Below are positions 44,679 to 53,793 of a stretch of DNA of 64,000 nt, piece after piece. This DNA comes from Chitinophaga silvisoli. GTDB taxonomy: Bacteria > Bacteroidota > Bacteroidia > Chitinophagales > Chitinophagaceae. The stretch spans positions 1 through 64,000 of the forward strand of contig NZ_QTJV01000004.1 of NCBI RefSeq assembly GCF_003412465.1, given 5' to 3'. Numbering within the stretch: position 1 is the stretch's first letter; every line of letters starts with the position of its first letter. The translations under genes were made by a program, and so were the position numbers. Under the pieces are notes generated by a model. It searched no databases. It was not told the origin of the DNA and saw only the letters and a program-made list of their open reading frames with translations.

Positions 44679-45812
44679 ATGAAAACCCACTTACCAATTT
44701 GTATTGCCGCAATAATAGCATTACCGCTATTCCATGCATGTACTAAAACATCTTCCTCTACCCTACAGACTGAAAAAGTCAGTGTCGCCATCTCAAATGC
44801 TGCCACTGCGGCATACCAGGACGCTAATGCCACCGCGTTCTTCCGGCGGACTACCGGCTCTATTGCTTTTGACGGCGCGCTGTCTGTACCGCTGTCCAAT
44901 GGGAAAGTCGTATGGCTCTTTAACGACACTTTTTATGATGACATGAATGCAGACGGCACCGTCCCCTGTATTTTCAACAAGCATAATACCGTATTGTTAC
45001 AACCCGCCAACCATAGCTGGGATCCGGCGCAGACAAGCAACCTGTTGCTTTATGGCAACCCTGACCTGTTCCAGTCTATTACCCCAGGTAATTATTACTG
45101 GCCTTCTGCCGGTGTGGAAATCGGTAATACAGTGTACACCGTTTGCCTGGAAATGAGTAGTTCCACAGGGCAACTGGTCAATGAGATTATGGCAGGCTTG
45201 AATGAGTCTGATAATACTGTCTCCTATACCGCAATACCTGATTTGAATGGCATTGACTTTACAAAAGGGATGGTGAAGAACCTGGATGGATATGTGTATA
45301 TCTGGGGTGGTAAATTAAGGCCGAATACTATTGGGCAATGTGATGTGTATGTAGCACGGTTCCCGCAGAATAGTGTTGGTAACTGGACGTTCTGGAACGG
45401 TTCTACCTGGGGGAATTCCGCAGCAGCGGCTGCTGTGATAACCACGGCTCCGTCAGGCGGAATCAGCGTCAGCTATGTGAATACAAAGTATGTAATGATC
45501 TCAACTAATTTTAACATGCAATGCGATGGTGGAACGGCTATTTACGGAGCTGCCAGCAGTAGTCCAACCAGCGGCTGGGATGCTATTGCTACGAATGTTA
45601 TTTATAATATTCCGGACAGGTTGCAGGGCCATACACCATTCTTTTATACCCCCTGCATTCATCCGGAATTCAATGCTAATAATGAGTTCTTGTTTACTTA
45701 TTGTATTAACACTTATCAACCTTGTGTAGCACCATGTAATAATAATAAGTTTGATCCGGATATTTATCGGCCAAGAGCGGTGAGGGTGCCATTTGCACTC
45801 CTTAACCTATGA
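44679..45812 (+). CDS. Beta-propeller lipoprotein (DUF5005/DUF4185-like)
   Basis: The product is 377 residues with a lipoprotein signal ending LFHAC (Cys21). The mature part reads as a five-bladed glycosidase-like propeller: FFRRTTGSIAFDGALSVPLS, GKVVWLFNDTFYDDMN, YYWPSAGVEIGNTVYTVCLE, YVYIWGGKLRP and GHTPFFYTPCIHPEFN. It lies 26 bp after the serine hydrolase gene, probably in one transcript. It may bind or cleave glycans at the outer surface; catalytic residues are not confirmed. Confidence 0.83.
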   Translation: MKTHLPICIAAIIALPLFHACTKTSSSTLQTEKVSVAISNAATAAYQDANATAFFRRTTGSIAFDGALSVPLSNGKVVWLFNDTFYDDMNADGTVPCIFNKHNTVLLQPANHSWDPAQTSNLLLYGNPDLFQSITPGNYYWPSAGVEIGNTVYTVCLEMSSSTGQLVNEIMAGLNESDNTVSYTAIPDLNGIDFTKGMVKNLDGYVYIWGGKLRPNTIGQCDVYVARFPQNSVGNWTFWNGSTWGNSAAAAAVITTAPSGGISVSYVNTKYVMISTNFNMQCDGGTAIYGAASSSPTSGWDAIATNVIYNIPDRLQGHTPFFYTPCIHPEFNANNEFLFTYCINTYQPCVAPCNNNKFDPDIYRPRAVRVPFALLNL

Positions 45813-45847
45813 TGGGTTAATAAGATTATAGGATTTTTCGTAACCAG

Positions 45848-45884
45848 AACGCCTTCAGATTAAAAGATCTGAAGGCGTTTTTGT
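45848..45884. terminator. Bidirectional terminator
   Basis: Thirteen-bp perfect arms (45848-45860, 45867-45879), a 6-nt loop and a T-run. It ends both the propeller gene and the convergent acyltransferase gene. Confidence 0.92.
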
Positions 45885-45886
45885 GT

Positions 45887-47005
45887 TCAAAAGGCTTTCA
45901 TTTTTTTGCGCAGCCAGGCGCGTACCGGTTCGTCAAAGAGTTTTAAGCTGGCATATGCTACTATAATAGCCGCGATAAAGGTACTTAAGGCATATGGCCA
46001 GGATTGCGCGAGTGTTATTCCGGGATGGTTGCTAACCCAACCTACATAAAAATAAACCAGGGTATAATGGGTCATGTAGAGGGGATAGGAAATGTCGCCC
46101 AGGAGCTTACAGACCTTCTGCCCGCTGCTGCTGTTCACTTGTCCGCCAGCACCCATTAACACTATTATTGGGAAAATAATGATGATACTGATTGATTCAT
46201 ACAGACCATTCATCCACAGATGATCAGCGCCACCGATACGTGGCATAAACAAAATGATCACTAATAATAAAGAGCACCAGCGGAAAGCATTTTTAACATG
46301 GATCTTTTTCCCGAGGCGGGATAATAATAATCCTGCAAAGAATGGATACATCATGCGGGTCATACCGACCTTTACCTGCTCAAGGGTTAGTGTCCAGCCG
46401 CCGGTCACGTCACCATTTGAATTGGTGACTGCGAAATACACCAGGGCTGCTGCCGATAAGGCCACCAATACCGCTAATGCTTTATTTGACAATCTTCTGA
46501 TACCTATTGCGTACAGGATATTCCCAATGTATTCAAAGAATAAAGACCATCCTACACTATTCAGGGGATGCATCTCCTGCCAGCCACGGATATCCATGGA
46601 CAAGGGAACTGGCAATATGGTATAACCTATGATCATAACAAGCAGCATTTTCCAGACCGGCACGGTATGAATGAGTGGCCATATTGCTGATTCAGTCCAA
46701 TAGAAACCCAGTGCACCCAATGTCATACCGAGGATAACAAGTGGTTGCAAACGTTCAATACGCCGTATTAAAAAAGAGCCGAAGCTGAGTTTATTCCACC
46801 TGTCATCATAAGCGTAACCTATGACATAGCCGGAGAGCAGGAAGAAAAAATCTACTGCAAGGTAACCATGATTGATATATTGGGTAAGGTGGCTGCTGGC
46901 ATGTGGCTCGCAGAGGTGGAACCATACGACTATTAGCGCCGCTACTCCACGTAATCCATCTAAAATCTGGTAGTGAGGCTTCGTAGGAAGAGCGTTGTTG
47001 TTCAT
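45887..47005 (-). CDS. Acyltransferase-3 family membrane protein (OafA-like)
   Basis: The product is 372 residues with about ten membrane segments. The N-terminal family signature is ILDGLRGVAALIVVWFHL (catalytic-type His at the end), then DFFFLLSGYVIGYAY and FLIRRIERLQPLVI. These enzymes O-acylate surface sugars such as O-antigen or exopolysaccharide. It follows the glutaminase-family gene, separated by a hairpin. Confidence 0.92.
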   Translation of the reverse strand: MNNNALPTKPHYQILDGLRGVAALIVVWFHLCEPHASSHLTQYINHGYLAVDFFFLLSGYVIGYAYDDRWNKLSFGSFLIRRIERLQPLVILGMTLGALGFYWTESAIWPLIHTVPVWKMLLVMIIGYTILPVPLSMDIRGWQEMHPLNSVGWSLFFEYIGNILYAIGIRRLSNKALAVLVALSAAALVYFAVTNSNGDVTGGWTLTLEQVKVGMTRMMYPFFAGLLLSRLGKKIHVKNAFRWCSLLLVIILFMPRIGGADHLWMNGLYESISIIIIFPIIVLMGAGGQVNSSSGQKVCKLLGDISYPLYMTHYTLVYFYVGWVSNHPGITLAQSWPYALSTFIAAIIVAYASLKLFDEPVRAWLRKKMKAF

Positions 47006-47028
47006 TCAGTTCGCTTGTAAAATGAAAT

Positions 47029-47064
47029 ACAGCAACTATCAATTGTGCAATTGACAGTTGCTGT
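47029..47064 (-). terminator. Long hairpin between the glutaminase-family and acyltransferase genes
   Basis: Seventeen-bp arms (47029-47045, 47048-47064) pair with one mismatch around a 2-nt loop. T-rich sequence follows on the minus strand. It could end the upstream gene or act as an attenuator before the acyltransferase gene. Confidence 0.7.
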
Positions 47065-47085
47065 ATAGACCTGTGTTTAATATCC

Positions 47086-49551
47086 TTATTTACTATGCAA
47101 TTTATCTTCCAGGACTTTCATGTAGAAACCGCCGACAACGCTTCTGCCTTTGAAGTTCTCACGAATACCGGTTTCTGAATCGTAAAAATCATTGAGCGGC
47201 ACACGGGAAGGTGTTTCCAATGCGTGTATATACAGCGGATGGATCAATGCTTCAAACTGGGATTTCTCAGGAGCAAAGGATGCTGTCCACACAATCCAGT
47301 CATTCTTGGTATAAGATTTACGGCTATCCAGTGGTATACCAAATTTATTGATCTTAGTGAGGTAGTATTTTGTTTCCGTGTCATATACCTTTTGTGGGAA
47401 GAGGTGAAGGTCTAATACCTTGTCCCAAACCAGGTTATACTTCTGGCTCCAGGTATTTTTATTATCGAATGTAAGTGCATAATGATCACCTGCATCAGCC
47501 ATTTCCATCCATTTAGGCACCATGCTTTCTGCAATAGCACGGTATTTCTTAGCGGTTTCATGATCACCTAATTGTTCGGCCATCTGGGCATAGCAACCAA
47601 TACCAACGATCGCTTTAACGGATAAATTGGCATTGCGCGCCAGGTGTCCGGCAAAATCATCAGTACACAATTGCGTCTTTGGATCAAGACCTTCTTTGGT
47701 CAGGTAATCGACCCAGGTAGTCAGGGTTTGCCAGTGTTTCTTAGCATAATCAGTATTACCCTGTGCCCTGGTAATAGCGGCACATAAGATGATCATATTA
47801 CCTGATTCCTCTACAGGCATCGGTTCGCCGTAGGTCTGACCATTTGCTTTAGGATATGTACCCAGGTCATGTGCGGCCCATGGGTGAGGATATTTCCCGC
47901 TTTCACTGAAGTAGAAGATACCGGTTAACATACCCTGCATCAGTTCAGGGTTGTAAAGCAGATACAGTGGTGCTGAAGGATAGGTTACGTCAACAGTGTT
48001 GATGAAACCACCGCTGTTGTTTTCTTTTGAGAGCCACAGGATTTCACCATTAGGGCTTTTGACCAGGGTATGTGCAGCAATGCTCTGGCGATAAGCCAGG
48101 ACACAAATATGCGCGTATTCTGCACCGCCTGATTTTAATGCAGTAGCATAGATTTCCTTGTCCAGGTCAGCGCACCTTTGCATGATAGTGCTGTATTCAT
48201 TGGCAGCACTGGTCAGCTGGCCTTCAATTGTTTCGCTTCCATTAGCGTTCCACCAGGGTCTTAAATTAGTGTTGAAGTACTGAATAGCATAGATTTCATC
48301 ATATCCCAGTTCTACAAAGCGTTCTACCGTATTGCTGCCTACAGTACCGAAAGGGATCACGGTATTCAGAGACAGTGATTTCCCTTTTGCAGGAGAGGAT
48401 ACATTGAGGCCTTTTTTAAAGGCATCTACGGCATCCGCTCCTTTGGTAATGAATTGGGTGGCACCGGTATTCTTTTGCGCAGCTACGTAGAAGTATCCCC
48501 AGTCAATCCGCATATCATCCGCACCTTTTTGGAGTACGGGTTGTTCTACAGTACCTGCTTTTAATATAGAGAGGTTGCCCTTTTCATAATGTTGGGCAGT
48601 GACAGGTTGAGTAGGCTGGTACACTGCAATGTCTGAGGAGGCACCTAAGAAAACTTTCACCGCGTGTTGTTTACCATCGTTTGCTTTTACGGCGTAGGAA
48701 ATGTAGGATACCGGCCGGGACAGGACCTTCAGGTCATTCAGCAGGAGTGGTGAAGTAAATTTGAGTTGCAGATCGATACCACCGGCAGTGAACTCATAAG
48801 AGGTTTGTGTAGCGGTGATATCTACTTTTGTTTGCTTTGCGAGCTGTGTTTCGCCGGAAGCGTCCTTTAGTTTGTCGACTAAACCGAAATCCAGGAAACG
48901 GCCGCCGGCAGTGTTTGCCAGGTGAATGGCAATTGTATTGGTTCCGGTTTTCAGCAGACTTTTATCTACTGGCAGGTATTTGAAATTATTGGTCCAGCCG
49001 GTAGCTTCATAAATCTTATTGCCATTTAAAAATACTTCGACATTGTCGTCGTGGTTGAGCTTTAGTAATAAGTCGTTGATGCTGGCCGGGTTTTTAATTG
49101 TAAAAATTCTGCGTACCCAGATATTGTCTGATTTCCATAAGGTTTTTACATTTTTCTCATCGTCGCCAAATGGTGCAGGGCCTGATTTCCAGTTGCTGGC
49201 TTTGTAATTTTGAGAGGACCAGTTGGCATCGGGCTGGGTTTCGGTATAATTTACATTATAAGGAAGCTCATCGGCTGCAGCCAGGATGGTTTTATATCTT
49301 GTTTCCTCTTTTCCCAAAAAACGATAGACTTTTCCATCTACACTGATCATTCCAAGAAGGGAATGATCGGCTCCGGTCCAGTGTGTCGTCGTTGAATTGT
49401 TTAATTCGTCTGTATTGGACCAGATGCTAAAGTTGGGATTGTGAGTGATGAGTGGATATGAGGGTGCTATTCTGTTTTGTGCCTGAACCTGGCAGGTGGA
49501 AAATAAGCACGCTAGTACACTGAGACCTTTTAACCTGTTGAATTTAATCAT
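47086..49551 (-). CDS. Secreted glutaminase-family protein (DUF4965/DUF1793 type)
   Basis: The product is 821 residues with a signal peptide (MIKFNRLKGLSVLACLFSTC). The domain order fits the GtaA-like glutaminase family of fungi and Bacteroidota: an N-terminal DUF4964/DUF5127-like beta region (residues 30-400, with a galactose-binding-like insert LLLKLNHDDNVEVFLNGNKI), then a six-hairpin alpha/alpha barrel (DUF4965/DUF1793) with HPWAAHDLGTYPKANGQTYG and MPVEESGNMIILCAAI. The barrel is related to glycoside hydrolases, so the substrate may be a glycan rather than glutamine. Confidence 0.88.
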   Translation of the reverse strand: MIKFNRLKGLSVLACLFSTCQVQAQNRIAPSYPLITHNPNFSIWSNTDELNNSTTTHWTGADHSLLGMISVDGKVYRFLGKEETRYKTILAAADELPYNVNYTETQPDANWSSQNYKASNWKSGPAPFGDDEKNVKTLWKSDNIWVRRIFTIKNPASINDLLLKLNHDDNVEVFLNGNKIYEATGWTNNFKYLPVDKSLLKTGTNTIAIHLANTAGGRFLDFGLVDKLKDASGETQLAKQTKVDITATQTSYEFTAGGIDLQLKFTSPLLLNDLKVLSRPVSYISYAVKANDGKQHAVKVFLGASSDIAVYQPTQPVTAQHYEKGNLSILKAGTVEQPVLQKGADDMRIDWGYFYVAAQKNTGATQFITKGADAVDAFKKGLNVSSPAKGKSLSLNTVIPFGTVGSNTVERFVELGYDEIYAIQYFNTNLRPWWNANGSETIEGQLTSAANEYSTIMQRCADLDKEIYATALKSGGAEYAHICVLAYRQSIAAHTLVKSPNGEILWLSKENNSGGFINTVDVTYPSAPLYLLYNPELMQGMLTGIFYFSESGKYPHPWAAHDLGTYPKANGQTYGEPMPVEESGNMIILCAAITRAQGNTDYAKKHWQTLTTWVDYLTKEGLDPKTQLCTDDFAGHLARNANLSVKAIVGIGCYAQMAEQLGDHETAKKYRAIAESMVPKWMEMADAGDHYALTFDNKNTWSQKYNLVWDKVLDLHLFPQKVYDTETKYYLTKINKFGIPLDSRKSYTKNDWIVWTASFAPEKSQFEALIHPLYIHALETPSRVPLNDFYDSETGIRENFKGRSVVGGFYMKVLEDKLHSK

Positions 49552-49744
49552 TTTTGATTTTTGTAATTATCGTTTGGAATTTTAGCGGGTTAAAATTAGA
49601 TAACCGGAATTTTTTAGTTTATGATTTTCGCCCCAAGATTATAATAATTCAGGTCAATTTTGAATGTTTTTGGGATTTTTGGGCTGGAGTGATTTTATTT
49701 TAGTGGAAATGGAGGGAAGAAGGGGGAAATTTGTTTTGATAATA

Positions 49745-50035
49745 TTATTTGAGAAATCGCGGAGCTGTGGCTGTGAAAGGTACATTCCGATCATAAATTG
49801 GCACATGATCACCGCCGGGAATAATCCACGAGGCTGAATCCGGGATGGCGCGGTACATATCCACAGGAATTTCAACCGGGAAAAAGTTATCCCGGTCGCC
49901 ATGAACGATGAGCGTACGGGCTTTGATAGTGGATAGACTTTGTGCAGTGAAATTCATATCATCGTAATTATCATGTAAGGCGTTGAATTGCGTGATGAGT
50001 TGCCGAATCTGCTCATCCTTCCCGGTACGTTTCCC
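49745..50035 (-). pseudogene. 5'-truncated alpha/beta-hydrolase gene
   Basis: The open frame reads GKDEQIRQLITQFNALHDNY, DDMNFTAQSLSTIKARTLIV, HGDRDNFFPVEIPVDMYRAI and IIPGGDHVPIYD, the last third of an alpha/beta hydrolase containing its Asp (HGDRD) and His (GGDHVP) elements. The nucleophile Ser part is missing; upstream the frame hits a stop at 50036-50038. The nearby AraC gene was probably once its neighbour. Confidence 0.75.
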
Positions 50036-50093
50036 TTACTGAGGGAGGCATATGGCAAAGGAGGCTCAATTAAGAATAGGAATGGTGTTTATA

Positions 50094-51008
50094 TTAATTG
50101 AATTTCCGCCGGAACGCCAGCGGCGAAAAATCCGTCTTGGTTTTGAACAAACGACTAAATGACTGCGGATACTCAAATCCCAATTGAAATGCAACCTCCG
50201 CCACTGACAGTTCCGATGTTGAAAGCATCTCTTTCGCCTTTTCTATGAGCTTATGATGTATGAGTTGCTGTGCATTCTGCCCTGTCAATGAACGTAACAT
50301 ATCACTTAAATAACTAGCCGATAAATTCAAACGATCTGCAAAGTACTGCACACTGGGAATACCATTTTCCATACTTGTGCCACTATTGAAATATTCATCC
50401 ATCATCTGTTCCAGCCGGGCGAGTAATTCACTATTTACAGCTTTCCTGGTAATGAATTGCCGTTTGTAAAAACGCTCTGCATAACTGAGCAGCAATTCGA
50501 TCTGGGCGATAACGACGGTCTGGCTGAAATCGTCAATGCGACTTGTCAACTCTTCTTCCATTATTTTGAATAAGGACAATATCACTTCTCTTTCCTTGTC
50601 TGACAGAAAGAGTGCCTCGGCTACCTGGTAAGAAAAGAAGCCGTATTGTTTGATCTTCCTTGACAGCGGGAATCCGAGCAAAAAATCCGGATGGATCAAT
50701 AAGGTATAGCCAGCATGGTCCTGTGGATCTTCAGGCATACTTAAGACCTGGTTAGGAGCAGCGAACATCAGGCCTCCCTCGTCAAAATCATAATAGCCCT
50801 GACCATATCCCATTTTTCCACTTAGTTTGCTCTTGTAGGAGATCTTATAGAAATGCAGTACATGTGGATCAGGTAATTGATGCAGATTCAGTTGCCCCTC
50901 AACATTATTGATCAGACTGATCAAGGGGTGTTGCGGGTTCGGCAGACTGAATAGGCGATGAACGTCTGCAATTGAATTTATTTTAGCGGGTTGATTAGAC
51001 TTTCCCAT
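50094..51008 (-). CDS. AraC-family transcriptional regulator (paralogue 2 of 3)
   Basis: The product is 304 residues with the same sensor signatures as the proteins at 8674 and 61641: NPQHPLISLI, GYGQGYYDFDEGGLMFAAPN and LLIHPDFLLGFPLSRKIKQY. The C-terminal HTH (about 205-303) has ADRLNLSASYLSDMLRSLTG and SVAEVAFQLGFEYPQSFSRL. It is encoded 59 bp downstream of an SDR in the same direction, forming an enzyme-regulator operon. Confidence 0.94.
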   Translation of the reverse strand: MGKSNQPAKINSIADVHRLFSLPNPQHPLISLINNVEGQLNLHQLPDPHVLHFYKISYKSKLSGKMGYGQGYYDFDEGGLMFAAPNQVLSMPEDPQDHAGYTLLIHPDFLLGFPLSRKIKQYGFFSYQVAEALFLSDKEREVILSLFKIMEEELTSRIDDFSQTVVIAQIELLLSYAERFYKRQFITRKAVNSELLARLEQMMDEYFNSGTSMENGIPSVQYFADRLNLSASYLSDMLRSLTGQNAQQLIHHKLIEKAKEMLSTSELSVAEVAFQLGFEYPQSFSRLFKTKTDFSPLAFRRKFN

Positions 51009-51067
51009 CTATGAAAGATACGATTAAAATGCCGGGATCATCCGAAGATGCCCGGCAAGGAAATGAA

Positions 51068-51805
51068 TTACCAGGGTATGATGCCTGTCTCCGGATTAAG
51101 CTCTTCACTTATAAAGAGGCCTGTTGGACCATCCTGTCCCAGTACTGCATATTTTACAATACGATTGCCGGCTACTTCAACGGTGCCTGTGCCACGATGA
51201 TTGTTGAAATCAGTTTTGGTAAAGCCGGGGTCTACCGCATTTACTTTAAAGGCGGAATCGCGTAATTCGTAAGCCAGTACAGTAGTGTACATGTTCAGTG
51301 CTGCTTTTGAGGACTGATATACAGCACCTTTGAAGTGGTAATACTGACTGCCTGGGTCATTGGCCAGGGTAAGTGAGCCCTGGCTGGAACTTACAATTAC
51401 TATACGCGGTTCGGGAGCATTTTTCATGAGGTCGATGAAAGCCTGTGTAACTCTTACTACGCCAAAGACATTGGTATCATACACGGTTTTGAACTGATCC
51501 ATAGTAGCGCCCAGGGCTGTTTGTGGCAAACCGCCGCTCATACCGGCATTGTTGATCAGCACATCCAATACGTTTGTCTTTTTACCAATTTCTATGCGGG
51601 CAGCGGCTACTGAATCAGCACTGGTTACATCGATTTCGACGGCTGCTACATTGCTCAGGCCTTCATGCTTCAGTTCTTCGACAGCATGGTTTCCTTTTGC
51701 CAGGTCGCGACAGCCGAGGAATACAAAATAACCTTGTTGTAATAACTGGCGAGCTGTTTCAAAGCCGATGCTTTTATTGGCACCGGTGATCAATACTTTT
51801 TTCAT
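51068..51805 (-). CDS. Short-chain dehydrogenase/reductase
   Basis: The product is 245 residues with TGANKSIG at 7-14, NNAGMSGG, VSSSQGSLT and YQSSKAALN (catalytic Tyr-x3-Lys). It resembles carbonyl-reductase-like SDRs (monomeric, NADPH-using). The AraC gene downstream probably controls it; direct repeats at 51860-51928 could be the binding sites. Confidence 0.93.
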   Translation of the reverse strand: MKKVLITGANKSIGFETARQLLQQGYFVFLGCRDLAKGNHAVEELKHEGLSNVAAVEIDVTSADSVAAARIEIGKKTNVLDVLINNAGMSGGLPQTALGATMDQFKTVYDTNVFGVVRVTQAFIDLMKNAPEPRIVIVSSSQGSLTLANDPGSQYYHFKGAVYQSSKAALNMYTTVLAYELRDSAFKVNAVDPGFTKTDFNNHRGTGTVEVAGNRIVKYAVLGQDGPTGLFISEELNPETGIIPW

Positions 51806-51859
51806 ATTATCAATTTATTGTCTGGAGTTATTCGCTTTATGTAACAAAGGTCGTATGCA

Positions 51860-51928
51860 CAGATTTGGGATACTTAACAGATTTGGGGGAATGCTAAACA
51901 TTATTGGGGTAGGGCCTTCAGATTTGGA
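51860..51928. promoter_or_regulatory. CAGATTTGG direct repeats upstream of the SDR-AraC operon
   Basis: CAGATTTGGG occurs at 51860-51869 and 51878-51887, 18 bp apart, and as CAGATTTGGA at 51919-51928. AraC-type regulators bind direct repeats about two helical turns apart, so these are candidate sites 55-125 bp from the SDR start. Confidence 0.5.
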
Positions 51929-51949
51929 TCTTTTCTTTAACTTAACTGT

Positions 51950-52366
51950 ATGATTATTCCTTCAGATATATTACAAGAGGTGGAAATCCTGTTATCTCAA
52001 AACAAAAAAGTGCATGCAGTAGCATTGGTGAAGCGGGCGACAAATTGCTCACTGAAAGAGGCAAAGGATTATGTTGATCAGTTGGATCAGCCTAAGGTTG
52101 CTTTTACAGGGAATATCGATGATCAGCTACGTGTGTTGTTATTACAGGGCAATAAGATTGAGGCAATTAAGGTGTATAGAGATCATTCGGGTGCAAGTCT
52201 TGCTGAGAGTAAGGAGTATGTGGAGCGACTGGATCAGTATGCTGGTCGTAGAAATACGGGGATAGATAGTTTATACCAGGAGCAGGCTAAGCCGAAAATA
52301 AATTATACGTGGGTGATCATACTGCTGATAGCTGCTGCGGTGATTGCGTGGGCGGTGCTCAGGTGA
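51950..52366 (+). CDS. Membrane-anchored protein with two ribosomal-L7/L12-CTD-like domains
   Basis: The product is 138 residues. Two similar helical segments, ILLSQNKKVHAVALVKRATN (then SLKEAKDYVDQL) and LLLQGNKIEAIKVYRDHSGA (then SLAESKEYVERL), match the K-x2-(A/V)IK-hR...LKEAKxxVd pattern of the L7/L12 C-terminal domain. A single membrane helix (YTWVIILLIAAAVIAWAVL) ends the protein. It is probably not ribosomal; the domain may mediate protein contacts at the inner membrane. Role unknown. Confidence 0.85.
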   Translation: MIIPSDILQEVEILLSQNKKVHAVALVKRATNCSLKEAKDYVDQLDQPKVAFTGNIDDQLRVLLLQGNKIEAIKVYRDHSGASLAESKEYVERLDQYAGRRNTGIDSLYQEQAKPKINYTWVIILLIAAAVIAWAVLR

Positions 52367-52379
52367 TTGAATGAAAGTG

Positions 52380-52470
52380 GGGATTGCAGGTGTGTTGAGG
52401 GGGGATTGCAGGTGTGTTGAGGGGAGATTGCAGGTGTGTTGAGGGGAGATAGCAGGTGTGTTGAGGGGGA
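52380..52470. repeat. 22-bp tandem repeat, four copies
   Basis: The unit GATTGCAGGTGTGTTGAGGG plus two G/A bases recurs every 22 bp at about 52382, 52404, 52426 and 52448, right after the L7/L12-like gene. It is G-rich, with GGGG blocks. It is non-coding. Confidence 0.9.
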
Positions 52471-52586
52471 TTTCGTGAGCCTTGCCAGGGTGCTAAGTTA
52501 AAAGAGACGATTTGCTTATACCGGTTATAGCAAGCTATTCCCGCTTGTGAAAATCACCTCCCCTACCCGGACAATAATATAATATC

Positions 52587-52594
52587 TATCTTTG
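52587..52594 (+). promoter_or_regulatory. -7 box of the LLM oxidoreductase gene
   Basis: TATCTTTG is a perfect TAnnTTTG element ending 7 bp before the ATG. A -33 element is not evident. It predicts a leaderless or nearly leaderless transcript. Confidence 0.6.
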
Positions 52595-52601
52595 CAGGCG
52601 T

Positions 52602-53624
52602 ATGAAGAAAATAGGATTTTTATCATTCGGACATTGGTCCAATCATCCAGCCTATAAGACACGTACGGCAAGTGACACATTGCTTCAATCAATTGATCTG
52701 GCTGTTGCTGCCGAAGAAATCGGCTTAGATGGTGCATATTTTCGGGTACATCATTTTGCAGCTCAATTAGCCTCTCCATTTCCATTACTGGCCGCCATTG
52801 GTGCTAAAACCAGTAAAATTGAGATAGGAACAGGTGTGATTGACATGCGTTATGAAAATCCCCTTTATATGGTGGAAGATGCCGGAGCGGCCGATTTGAT
52901 TTCGGGCGGGCGATTACAACTGGGAATCAGCAGGGGTTCGCCAGAACAGGTAATAGATGGATGGCGTTATTTTGGGTATGCACCTGATGAGGGAGAAACG
53001 GATGCGGATATGGGGCGTAAAAAAGCCCTGCAATTCCTGGATCAGCTCAAGGGGGTAGGATTTGCACAACCTAACCCGTTCCCAATGTTCCCTAATCCGC
53101 CAGGATTATTGAGACTGGAACCTCATTCCGAGGGATTGCGGGATCGCATCTGGTGGGGCGCAGCTTCTAATGCCACGGCTGTATGGGCAGCGGAAAACGG
53201 TATGCATTTGCAGAGTTCTACCCTGAAAATGGATGAAAGCGGCAAGCCATTCCATGTTCAACAGGCGGAACAGATCAGGTTATATAAAGAGGCATGGAAG
53301 AAGGCAGGGCATCAGCGGGTGCCAAGGGTTTCTGTGAGCCGGTCCATCTTTGCCCTGATGAATGACCAGGATAGGTATTATTTTGGTCAGGATACGAAAG
53401 GAGCCGACCAGATTGGTAATATTGAAAAAGGTAAACGTGCGATTTTTGGAAGAAGCTATGCAGGGGAGCCGGATCAGCTCATTAAGGAGTTGGCGAAGGA
53501 TGAGGCTATACAGGAAGCAGATACGCTGCTTTTGACGATTCCTAATACCCTGGGAGTGGAATACAATATACACGTACTGTCGTCTATTCTGGAGCATGTG
53601 GCACCAGGATTAGGCTGGAGATAA
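52602..53624 (+). CDS. LLM-class flavin-dependent oxidoreductase
   Basis: The product is 340 residues, a bacterial-luciferase-like TIM barrel: MKKIGFLSFGHWSNHPAYKT, AEEIGLDGAYFRVHHFA, IEIGTGVIDMRYENPLYMVE and DLISGGRLQLGISRGSPEQV. The FMN- or F420-dependent members oxidise small organics; the His-rich FRVHHF loop and the later SVSRSIFAL segment fit the FMN branch. It stands alone with its own promoter. Confidence 0.93.
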   Translation: MKKIGFLSFGHWSNHPAYKTRTASDTLLQSIDLAVAAEEIGLDGAYFRVHHFAAQLASPFPLLAAIGAKTSKIEIGTGVIDMRYENPLYMVEDAGAADLISGGRLQLGISRGSPEQVIDGWRYFGYAPDEGETDADMGRKKALQFLDQLKGVGFAQPNPFPMFPNPPGLLRLEPHSEGLRDRIWWGAASNATAVWAAENGMHLQSSTLKMDESGKPFHVQQAEQIRLYKEAWKKAGHQRVPRVSVSRSIFALMNDQDRYYFGQDTKGADQIGNIEKGKRAIFGRSYAGEPDQLIKELAKDEAIQEADTLLLTIPNTLGVEYNIHVLSSILEHVAPGLGWR

Positions 53625-53793
53625 TTTTAAAAGAGGTGCTATAAAAAGTAAATTCCGGGATCAAAACCGGTAGTTAATGTAGAGAATGTGCGTTAATGTA
53701 ATTCTTATGCATTCAATTTACTGTTGATAGCATCTCTTTTTTTCTGAAAATAGTTTTCATCCCCTTTGGTGAATTTCCTCTTTCATGAGGGTG

